Assembly: GCA_023333565.1 (NCBI GenBank)
Contig: JAJKFH010003256.1
Span: 496,001 to 560,000 of the forward strand
Reading direction: 5' to 3'
DNA length: 64,000 bases
Source of the DNA: Puffinus mauretanicus
Taxonomy: Eukaryota; Chordata; Aves; Procellariiformes; Procellariidae
Under the pieces are notes generated by a model. It did not search any database, had not been told where the DNA came from, and saw only the letters and a list, made by a program, of their open reading frames with translations. Each line of letters starts with the position of its first letter. The stretch's first letter is position 1. Below are positions 55,242 to 64,000 of this stretch, piece after piece. The translations under genes and the position numbers were made by a program.

Positions 55242-55582
55242 GAGGGATGGTGATTAACACACTGTCGTCCGCAGGCTGCTTTGCAGAAGGGAGGAACAGA
55301 AATTGAAGCTACAGTCTCCAAATCAGGAGCAAAACTCAAAACGTCCAATGAGTTCAAATCAGAGGAACGAGGAGATCTTCATCCCAGACACCCACCAGGA
55401 CTGGCCCAACTCACAGCCCAACCAGAGACGCGTCAAGCTGCAACGGGCCACAGCACTGGAAAAGAGCAGCGCGGAGCCAAGAAAGGGGCTGGGGCAGGGA
55501 GAGACCCCTCAGGCCCCCAGACCTCCCCAACACGCAGAACAGAAGCTCAGTGAAAAACAAGGTGGAAATACATGACAAACAG
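55242..55582 (+). other. Candidate 341-nt exon with strong donor, unproven
   Basis: The donor AACAG|GTAAGAGG at 55582/55583 is excellent. A usable acceptor, AGCTTCGGCTTTCAG, ends at 55241, and CTGTCGTCCGCAG ends nearer by at 55274. The segment is less GC-rich than its flanks and purine-rich, unusual for this window. Overlapping short frames (one reads MKLQSPNQEQNSKRPMSSNQ...) have no recognisable relatives. It could be an exon of a non-coding RNA or part of an unidentified old retroelement. Confidence 0.2.
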
Positions 55583-56689
55583 GTAAGAGGTAACATTGCC
55601 TTACCAAAGGCAGCTCATGCCAGAATAAGTTGGTGTCTTCCTTCGGACAAGGGGAACGCGAGTGGCTTGGCCAGCAGCAGCACCCCGACGAGACGGGCTG
55701 GCGAGGGCCGGGGCAGGCGTGTGCCGTGCAGGAGGAGAGGCTTCAGCCCGGGGCGGGCTGGCAGACCTCGAGACTGGAGCGACCGAACAGCACAAAGTTC
55801 AAAATGCTGAACATAAGGGCTACGCAAGAATGCCTGCTCTAACCTGGAAAAACACACAGAGAAACATCTAGGTATATTACTCAGTTACAAGCTGACTATG
55901 AGTCACCATCTCCTGCATCTGTGAAAAAAGCCAGTGTGTTTCTAGGCTGCCTGGCAAAGAGATTTCCAGGAGAAAGCAGGCAGCAGCCACGCCGCTGCGC
56001 GATGCTCTGCTGGGGCCGGATCCATACCGCTGGATGACCACGTGTGAGAGGGGCTGGGATGGAGGAGCAGGATGCCCAGGGGATGGAGAGCTGCCCCGGG
56101 GAGCAGACAGAAGGACAGAAGAGCTCATCCAAGCCCAGCCAAGGCTTCTTCTCTATAAATATGCGGGGAGTAGGCACTGGGGAGGGAGAGGAGCTGTTCA
56201 AGCTAAAGGACAATGTTGGCACAAGTACAAACGGGTGTAAAAGGCTGCAAATAAAAGGAGGCAGGAAGGAAATTGGGAGGTTTCTGTGCATGGGGAGGGA
56301 CAGGCACTGTCCAGGCGCTTGATCGGGTGAGGAAAGGGGCTGCGGCTGGGACCGCCTGGACAGCGGGGACCGGGCTCGGGGGTCTGGGATTCTTCCTAAA
56401 ACCTGCCTTTAAACCCCTTTTAAATGGTACTCGATGTTTCACCGTTTCCATTACCGGAGCTGACAAGCGATGGCTCACAGATGAGCAGCCCTTGCCCCGC
56501 AGAGCAGTGAGCGCCCGCTGCGGGGAGCGGGCAGAGGACGGCTGGTTCACCCACGGACGCGCGCCAGCCGCCGCCGTACCACAGCCCCTTCCCACCGCGG
56601 CACTGGAAAACCGCAGGCCAGGCACCCCTGCTCCATGCGCTGTCCAGGTTGCTTCCCTAACTCCGTGCAGAAATCCAGGCTGCTAATCG

Positions 56690-57060
56690 GATGGAAAGTC
56701 TCCATCCCATAATAAACAGAGCGTACTATTTATAAACCTGAAAATGTCTTTATTATTATTATTATTTTCCCCCAGAAAAAAATAAAAAACCCCTTGCACA
56801 ATACTGTTAAACACACCCCACCAAGGACTCGCAGGTCTGCGGCGCTGGTATCGCTTCCCCAGGCAGTGCCCAGTGGAACAGATGGCAGTGTGGGCGTTAG
56901 GTACCAGCCTCCTGGCAATCTGAACATCTGTTACCGTTAGAAAATGCTAATTGCCATCAATCAGGACAGCACCTACCCACATTTACATGCAAGCACAAAA
57001 AAATTACGTCTAAATTTCTCCGAGTACAACACTTGCTGCATGTTAAGTAACTGGAGCTGC
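56690..57060. promoter_or_regulatory. Candidate conserved element with a TTA microsatellite
   Basis: CCCATAATAAACAG, CTATTTATAAACC and a short (TTA)n run at about 56750-56764 are followed by an A-rich strip. After 60 bp of GC-rich DNA come GTTAGAAAATGCTAATTGCC, ATCAATCAGG, CACATTTACATGC and AAATTACGTCTAAATTTC. The right block (56935-57040) is the more enhancer-like. The left block may owe its composition to the microsatellite. Confidence 0.4.
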
Positions 57061-59899
57061 TCAGATGCTGCAAGGCAGCCTGGCACCGGCGGCTGCGGGC
57101 GATGCACCACATCTGAGCGCCCAGCAGCACCCGGCCTTCCGCAGCAGCACCCGCAGCGCGAGGGGCAGGGGACCCGGCAGGGCCCATGCCCTCCTCCCGC
57201 CCTGCCCCATCCCAGGGCAGAGCCCTCCGACCGCAGCCTCCCCTGTCTTGTGGGCAGCTCTCCTGCCCGGCAGCGCTGCCACCAGCGCCGGGCACCCCGG
57301 GGAGGACAGTCCCCATCCGCTCTGCAGACGCTGCAGGGTACGTGCATCCTTCTCTTCTGCGCGATGCTCCCACCTCACCCGGACACGCCAGACACGCAGC
57401 GGGAACACTTTGCCCCCAGCTCACTCCCTCCAGTGACGCCGGGGCAGCTTTGGGCCCCGACCCACGAGACCGCCGCACCCCCTCCGCCGCTCCCCTTCGC
57501 CCTGCCGCATTTCCACATCCCAGCTGGGAGAGGCTGCCTGGCAGGAGCTGCCTGCTCCACGCAGCCCCCGGGCCGGGGCCAGCCGAGCCAGCAGCGCCTC
57601 GCCCCACGGGACGCCGCGACGGACCACTTGAATCCAGCTGGGAATTGCCTGGCCCCGGCTGGTCCTTGTGGTCCATCCTACGGGAAGGTGAGATGCTCTC
57701 CATCCCCAGAGAGCACAGGAACAGAAACAGCCCCACCGTGGTTCATCAGATCACATTACAGGAATTGTAGGGAAAGGTTCGGAGAAGCCCACATCGGTAT
57801 TGCCGCAGGCAGCCTCCTCCCGACGGCCCCTGTCAGCCCCGAGGGACACACGGCCCAGCTCCCCCCTCGCCTCCACCCCCGCCAGCCCGCGGGCGCTGCG
57901 AGAGCAGCTGAGCTGGGACGGCGCTTGGAGCATCTTCCCTTGGAAGCGAGGGAGACACCGGGGCACCGGCCGCTGAAGCGAGACGGCAGTTCCTGTTTTG
58001 AAGAAGCAGAGGCACAAATCTTGGATGGCAAACTCAGACACAAAGTTGAGCAGAGAAGCATGAAAACAAGAAACCTGGAGCGCGGTGATCCCCAAGACAC
58101 AGCTCCCTCCGCGGTGGTCCCAAGGGATGCTCACAGCCAGAGCCGATGTGCCGGCCGCGCTCCTCACCCCAAGGCGCTGCCGGGGCCCCCGCCTCCCTCG
58201 CAGCAGGGAGCTGCGCCTGAATGCAAATGATGCTCCGGGCTGGTGCCAAGATCTCCTTGTTCCTTCCTCAATTTAGGACACCTCTTGGTGCTGCAGCCTT
58301 CATGGAGCTGGTAGGCAACTGCAAGGGTGTCAAAGGAGGGTGCCTACGGCTCACCCAGGTCTTCTTCGATGGCAAAGACGACCCTCGCAGTGCTGTTTTA
58401 CCCACACTTAGGTCTTTTCTCTTAGGATTGAAGTCCTAGATTGCAGCTGAGAGACAAACTTCATACTGCAAAAGCCCTTCTACTTGCTGCGCTCTCAGCC
58501 ATCCTCGGCTTCTGGCTCGCAGAGGCAGCGCCAACACGGTGGACGCAGACCTTCGGACACCGTCCCTGCCGATTCTGGGGGTCAGCGGGTCAGGGTGGAG
58601 CCTGACCTCCCGCGGGGGGGACCAGGGCAGGCAGCGGCTGAATGGCCCCAGCCCTGGGGGCGGCGAGCTCTGCCTGCTGCTGCCGCCGCTGCGCTGTGCC
58701 TGGGGCTGTGCCCCGAGCGGCGACGCCAGACCCAGCCCCCCGCCGCACCGGAGGTGGTGGGGGACAGCGAACCCCGCGCTGCGCTCCCGGGGAGCAGAAA
58801 GCCCCACTTCTCACGGGGGGTACGTCCCACCCCACGCTCCACCCTCATCTGCTGGGTCGGGGCCAAGGCAGAGCAGAGCGGGGGGCTCACCTCGCTGCTG
58901 CAGACCCGCCCCCGCGCTGGGGGTGCGCAGCACCGGCCGGCCCTGCACTTTGAGCTCAACACCCCCACCAGCACCCATTACACTCGCCAAGCGGCTCAGC
59001 CTCGTGGGCATCACCCAGCCTCCCTCCCGGTCTGCCACCACACACCCTCTTCCCGGGGGGCTCAGCGCAGGCAGCAGCACCATCCCGCAGCACCCGCCAT
59101 GGCAGCGGCGCGGGGGCTTCCCCCCCACGCCCGGCCCCAGCCACGCTGACTGCAGGCACCGCTGCCTCGGCTCTTGGAGAAAGCTCAGACTCTTCCCAAA
59201 GAAGAGCAAGAGGAGCGAGGAGGAGCGATCTCGCTGCTGAGGCGAAGGAGACGGGGGCACGGGATGGAGGAGCTGTCAGGGAGCGTCAGAAGAGCCTCAC
59301 CAGACACGCTGCGCTCTTCCCACGGCCGAGGGGAGCGGGGGATCGCGGTGCACATTTAATTTCCTTGCAGCCATTACGTCATGGTTGTCGGGCTTTGGCT
59401 CCATCCCCCAGTTCACCCCACATCCCTCCCCAGCCCTGGCTCCCTGACAAACTCCCACCGGCACAAGCAGGTTGCAGCACCACTGCTCGCTTCCCGCGGC
59501 TCCCACCATTACTCAGCAGCCGAGGGAATCGCTCAGAGCTACAAGGTCACTCAAAAACACCATCTGTCCAAGCACCGCTCCTCGCCCCGGAGAGAGCAGG
59601 AGAGAAATTATTCCAACACACCGAAGGCCACCGCCCTCCCCTCCACTGCCCCGGCTGCACGCCAGCATCTCGTGGCACTCGCTCGGCCCCGGATGCAGGG
59701 AGGGGGGGACCGCAGCATCCCCGGCCCCCTGCCCCTCGCACCGGCGAGGCAGCCCTGGGCGAGCAGCACCCGGGCTGGGGCAACCTCCCCTGGGCACGCC
59801 TGGGAGCAGAGAGCCTCCGCACCCACAGCCTCCAGGAGCAGACAGGGAAACCTCCCAAAGTGCCCGGCCGCAGGGCGAGCGGTTTGGTGCCGAGGAGCG

Positions 59900-60330
59900 T
59901 GGGGAGGCCACGGCTATAAATACAACCGCCCCAGGCAGGCAAACACGCCGAGGCTGCCAAGATAAAATACACTCACCCAAGCCAACGAGCTGGCTGCGGG
60001 TCGCTGCCTGGGCAGCAGGCGAGCGAGGAGGAGCGCGCCCGGCAAGCGGCACCGGAACGGCGCCCGGCCAGCCCCGCTCAGCCGCACCGCCCATGCCGGT
60101 CAGAGGCCTCCGCTGCCTCCCTGGCCCCCGGCCGGCGGCCCCCTCCAATGCAACGGTGGGTGCAAAGGTTCGTGCAAAGGTGGGTGCAATGGTGGGGGTG
60201 CGACCTACCTTGCGCGGGGGGGACCAGCTGTGGGAGCACCACGACAGCCCCCGGGAACCGCCTGCTCCAGGCCCCCTCCCTCCAGCGCTGCCCAGGGACT
60301 ATTTATGGGGAGCTGAAGTCACTTGCACTC
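59900..60330 (-). promoter_or_regulatory. Promoter-like block: TATA-like words, CpG-rich core and a splice donor
   Basis: On the reverse strand CCCCATAAATAGTCCC places a TATA-like ATAAATAG at 60306-60299. About 90 nt further on, CGCAAG|GTAGGT gives a good donor with the exon edge at 60209, so a first exon of roughly 60-65 nt is conceivable. A CpG-rich core (about 59990-60140) follows. A second donor-like word, TTGG|GTGAGTGT, ends near 59979. On the forward strand CTATAAATAC at 59914-59923 is also TATA-like. These are consistent with a promoter but prove nothing. Confidence 0.25.
60149..60196. repeat. 12-bp minisatellite, four imperfect copies
   Basis: The units TGCAACGGTGGG, TGCAAAGGTTCG, TGCAAAGGTGGG and TGCAATGGTGGG run head to tail from 60149 to 60196. 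Differences are one to three bases per unit, so the array is older than the perfect one at 12.7 kb. It overlaps the promoter-like block, between the CpG-rich core and the reverse-strand donor. Confidence 0.9.
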
Positions 60331-61844
60331 AGGCTCTGAAGTCGCATCCATCTCTGCTTGTGCTACTTCTCCTGCACTTCAAAGTGTCACAACACAGGCG
60401 CTATCTTTATCGAGGCGGTTGTCCCCCACACACCGTGTCCCAGATGCACTTTCGTAGCTGCTCGCAGCCAGGCGCTTTCCCAGCCCCGTTTTCTCGCCAG
60501 GAAAGGCTCGGCGCGACGCGGGGCTGCCAGCGACGGCTGGGTGCCGAGCAGAGGGACTCTGACTCACACCCAGTCCAGCCAATAAATAAATATTTGACTT
60601 GAGTTCATTTGCAAACTTAATAACGGGGAGCATTTCCAAGGCGCTCAAGCGGTGCTCGGAGGTGCGTCCCCGTGCTCGGGCAGCGTGGCCGCCTCTGCCG
60701 AGGGGGCAGGAGCAGCGCCCGGCTGTTCCCCCCGGCAGCGAGCATCCCAGCGGCTATTTCCCGCGTTCGCCCCAAAGCCCCGTGGCTCTATCGCACCTCT
60801 GCGAGGCCCCTGGCTGCGGCGCTGACGGCAGAGGCGGGCATTGCCCCCGGGGCTGCACCGCAGTGGGGTCACCCACCAGCTGCCCACACCTCGGTGGCCA
60901 TGGGACCCCACGCCAGCCCCAGCACCTGTGGGCTGGTCCTTGTGGTCCCGCAGCGAGCCCCGCTGTGCGTGAGATCCCTTCCATATGGGAGCAGCCAGCG
61001 GAGCTGCCAGCTCCCAGCTCCCGTGCTTGCCGCTACATCTGGAAACTCTTCTCACCCTTAATTGTTCTTAATGCTTTAACACGCGGAGTGACTAATAAGA
61101 CACTAATTGGGCGGCGTTAGCAGCGAGAGACGGAGTGGGGAGCGCGGCTGGCAGTGCCCTCTGTGCCGAGCCGGCGCTCTCCCAGCCACTTAGCTGCCGG
61201 TGTGCCGCAAGTATCATAAATCACTACAAACCCAAGAGCTTTTCCCTTCTCAGCCTTTCCCAGAGCGGTGGGAAACCCACCTCCAGCAGCGGGGAGTGCA
61301 AAGAGCTGCAGATTTCAGCTCTCTCTCACGGCCACCTGCGCCCCGGGAGCAAGGGAGGACACAAGGTCCTCCCCGGCAGGGACGTCCCGCACACCCTGCC
61401 CCGCGAGCAGGAAGGCACCCAGTGGCTCCGTGACCCCCCCATCACTCCCCTCTGGCACCCAGCCCAGGGCTGCCGAGTCCTCGCACCGCTGCTGCCACCA
61501 GCATCGCCCGCCTGCAGCTCGTGTGCCGGGCGCCACCGGGACGGGCTCCCGCTTGACGTTGCTCACGTCGAGCAGACGCGAGACAAGTAATGAACGGCCA
61601 CGGGGAATGCACCCGCTCCTGGATGATTTATGGCAGCGGCTGCCGCTGCCAGGGAGCTGGGGCAGAGGACGTCTGCATTTGGGACCCTCCCGCGCCCCAG
61701 AAAGCCATGGGGTGATGGCCCCCCATTGCCGGGGCTGCCCAGTCCTCGGGGCCAACCCGCCTGGGGAGCTCCCGCGGGGCTGCCAGCCCTGCCTGCGCGT
61801 CTGCCGGCAGCACTGCGCTTGCTGGAGCTGCTCGACAGCGGGAA

Positions 61845-62000
61845 ATAGGCACAAATCTTGTTACACACTGGCTAAGCCTCCCTGGGCATGTTTTCTATAA
61901 ATCTCTTGGAATTTATTATATGATAACTAGCCTGGAAAAGCTAAATTAAATCCACAGCCAAGAAACTGACTTTCAAGTGTGACCTAATTTACTTGCTCGG
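61845..62000. promoter_or_regulatory. Candidate conserved non-coding island
   Basis: CTTGTTACACACTGGC, TTTTCTATAAATCTC, GGAATTTATTATATG, GATAACTAGCC, AAGCTAAATTAAATCC and GACCTAATTTACTTGC form an almost unbroken AT-rich run of about 140 bp between two very GC-rich stretches. Non-repetitive and sharply bounded, this is the best island of the last 4 kb. Confidence 0.45.
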
Positions 62001-62507
62001 AGGGGAGGGAGGGAGCGGGGATCCCGGTGCCTGGCATTCTCGGGATGACCTCCCCGTACAGCCGCACACCCCCCGTCCTCCTCCTCGCCGTGACTTTGGG
62101 GACGGAGCTGCGCAGCCTTTCATGTCTGAGCGGATCTCGCACTCCCACTCGCTGGAACAGCAGTGCCTCGAGGGCTCCCCTGTCAGATGTTTCGCCATTG
62201 CTCATCTTCAAGCCTTCCTTTAAGGAGCTCTCTCCTCCCGGGGGGGCTCTGGCGGGTTTGGGGATGACGGGGAGCGTCGTCGCAGGGGCTCCGCATCGGC
62301 GCATTCCTCCATGCTCCAGGCTGCTCCCCGCCGTCCCAGCGAGCCTCGTGCACGGCACCTGCACCTCGTTTGAGGTTCATGGCCAGCAACCCAAAGCCTT
62401 CGTGCAAGGCCCCAGCGAGCAAGATGGCTTGCAGGGAAGGGAAGTTTAAGGGCAAAGGAGAAAGCAGCAGGGAGAAAATCTGGCTGGGGAAGAGGCCTGG
62501 TGGCCGG

Positions 62508-62534
62508 GTGAGCCCACGGGTGAGCCCACGGGTG
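62508..62534. repeat. 12-bp tandem duplication
   Basis: GTGAGCCCACGG occurs twice (62508-62519 and 62520-62531) and is followed by a partial third copy, GTG then CCC. The two full copies are identical. The unit contains GTGAGC, but the preceding bases do not fit a splice donor well. Confidence 0.8.
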
Positions 62535-63164
62535 CCCAGAGCGGGTCCAACAGCAACGGCCGCACCAGCCCGGCCAGACAACTCCCGTTCCCCCATGACG
62601 GGCACCCCCCTCCCTGCGCAGGGGCACGACACACATCACCACCGGGATAACAACCTGACTCCAACCCCCGCGAAAAGCAGCACAGCCCCAGCCCCAAGAC
62701 CCATAGGTGCCCCAGCGCACCCCAAGGTCCCAGGAGAAACTCCCAGTGCTCCTGCTCTGGACAGGGCGCATATAACGGGCCGCTCCAGTGCATCACGGTG
62801 CTGTGGGGCAGCCCTGCACGGCCCCTCTTCCCGCGGTGCGGTGGGCGCAGCCCCACGCTTCCCCCTCCGGCAGAGGCCAGGCTGGACCGTGCGTCCCCCC
62901 GCCCCGCCGCCCCTGCCCGCCCGCCGGGCTCCTGCCTCTCTGCAGGAGCAGGTTGTACAAGGCAGGAGCACGTTGCGGGCAGTGCAGGCAGCGCAGGCTG
63001 GGCCCGCGGCAAAGGCGACGTGGGCAGAGCGGGACCGCGGTGCTCCGGCAGACCCGGGGGTGGGCTCGGGGCTGGCACGCGGGCGCGTGCTGTTGTTCTG
63101 GAACGGAGTGCACTGGCAGAGCGGCATGTGGGAAGCTTGCATAATAGTGCCAGCCCACACTACG

Positions 63165-63310
63165 CCTGCTCCTTCCCAGCATGATCAGCCCCTCGCTTTC
63201 ATGAGCAATAACATCCACCCAAAGTTTTCTAAAAGACAAAAAAAAGCTTCAAGGTGATACACAGAGCTCAGCTGCCTTTGCTGCCTTCAAACTGATTAAT
63301 GCAGCTGGGG
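63165..63310. promoter_or_regulatory. Weak candidate island
   Basis: CATGAGCAATAACATCC, AAGTTTTCTAAAAGAC and an A-run, then CAAACTGATTAATGCAGC. Only the last word carries a clear ATTA core. Composition is intermediate and the edges are diffuse. Confidence 0.25.
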
Positions 63311-64000
63311 AAATCCATCTGCACAGCCTCTTCGCAGAGGCAAGGCTTCTCTAATCCCCCGCTCGGGACGACCTCTGCCCCAGCCGAGGGACGAGGATTC
63401 TCAAAATCCCACTCCCCGTTTGATGATTTCCGAACACGCACTTGGGACCGGGGCCGAGCAGGGGAGCTGGCGTGCGGCGAGCAGCACTGCAAGGCGGGGA
63501 CGCACAGCTCCCCAGCGCCGGGACCCCTGCGGTGGGCCAAGCCGGCCGGCAATGCACAGCTCCGCTGGCACCCGCTCCCACCCGGGTGCTCCCCTCTGCT
63601 CACACCAGCCGGGGGAAGAGCGGTCCCGGCTCTGGGGGTCTCCCCAGGAGCAGCAGCCGGCGGGGCACTGCGCAAGGAGATGCATGCGGCGGCAGACGGT
63701 GCCACGTGGCCTGTCCCCGAGCAGCGCCCGTCCCCAACCATCGCATCGGAAGCGCGGCTGTGACAGTGCTGCCGCAGCCCCTCCAAGAGCCGCCTGCACC
63801 CTCGGGTACTTGCAACACTGGGAGGAAACGGGGACAATGGCTTGTCTGGAGGAGAAAGTCATGCTGCCTTTACTAGGTTTAAATTTTAACTACTCGTTAG
63901 GCTGGTGCAAGCTCCCAGTGCAGGCAGGTGTCAGCACGAGGCGGGCTTTTAGTCCATGTAACGTAAACTGACAGGGACGGGTTCAAACCAGACCAAATGG

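Larger units (their letters stand above)
54441..60650. other. Gene-free GC-rich DNA (region overview)
   Basis: AT-rich pieces at 54455-54625, 54760-54860, 55090-55260 and 56690-57060, with short ones at 58205-58300 (including a POU octamer word, ATGCAAAT, 58221-58228) and 60580-60650. 55583-56689 and 57061-58204 are GC-rich without features, as is 58301-59900. A 428-codon forward frame at 56944-58230 and a 376-codon one at 59472-60602 are judged compositional. A candidate exon at 55.2-55.6 kb and a promoter-like block at 59.9-60.3 kb are annotated separately. Confidence 0.6.
60651..64000. other. Gene-free DNA to the window end (region overview)
   Basis: AT-rich pieces at 61035-61110 (CTTAATTGTTCTTAATGC, GTGACTAATAAGACAC), 61845-62000, 63165-63310 and 63830-63980. 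The GC-rich intervals 60651-61034, 61111-61844, 62001-62507 and 62535-63164 hold nothing recognisable, and neither does 63311-63829. A 295-codon forward frame at 62370-63257 is low-complexity and crosses an AT-rich island. The window ends inside ordinary single-copy DNA with no sign of a gene boundary. Confidence 0.62.

Noticed and set aside
56944..58230. Forward open frame of 428 codons
   Set aside because: It starts inside an AT-rich island, is low-complexity throughout, and has no splice-site support or similarity to any family I know.
59472..60602. Forward open frame of 376 codons
   Set aside because: It runs through a 12-bp minisatellite and a CpG-rich block, with Pro/Arg/Ala-rich filler.
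63950..64000. Pol III B-box-like GGGTTCAAACCAGACC at the window edge
   Set aside because: It only loosely fits GGTTCRANYCC, and no A-box lies at the right distance upstream.

Overview
This 64 kb window looks like gene-free vertebrate DNA, most likely from a bird. By eye it is GC-rich (around 60 percent, not counted) and repeat-poor. It has no bacterial operon layout and no reading frame that looks like a protein. The only transposons I can recognise are old, decayed CR1 LINE fragments, the dominant retroposon of birds and other reptiles. High GC, few repeats and ancient CR1 together suggest an avian microchromosome. A crocodilian or turtle is less likely, and I cannot name the species or locus.

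The main structure is a GC-rich background broken roughly every 1 to 1.5 kb by sharply bounded AT-rich islands of 70 to 430 bp. The islands carry homeodomain (TAAT/ATTA), forkhead, TCF/LEF, POU and SOX type words. This is how conserved non-coding elements look around vertebrate developmental regulators when they sit in GC-rich bird DNA. I annotate the clearer islands as candidate regulatory elements. Conservation is inferred, because I have no alignment.

Layout: 1-15.7 kb is the densest run of islands (notably 1.5, 2.7-2.98, 6.8-7.3, 8.6-8.8 and 12.9-13.7 kb). 15.7-24.9 kb holds further islands and a perfect 24-nt inverted repeat at 21,239-21,311, the least chance-like structure in the window. 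24.9-34.7 kb includes the longest island (26.88-27.31 kb) and the strongest CpG-island-like stretch (32.56-33.06 kb). 34.7-42.6 kb is a CR1 graveyard with four relics, including decayed reverse-transcriptase sequence at 40.94-41.53 kb. 42.6-64 kb returns to islands in GC-rich DNA, with a (CG)n tract at 48.2 kb and a possible promoter near 60 kb.

No protein-coding exon is supported. Five segments have a good splice acceptor and donor at exon-like spacing and are listed as low-confidence non-coding exon candidates. Tandem repeats are few and short, and five of the seven noted have a 12-bp unit. The long open frames, up to 446 codons, come from stop-poor GC-rich DNA: they encode Pro/Ala/Arg/Gly/Ser-rich low-complexity sequence and overlap frames on the other strand. 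I found no new multi-gene system. If the window is functional, it is most plausibly a long-range regulatory landscape or a large intron of a developmental gene.
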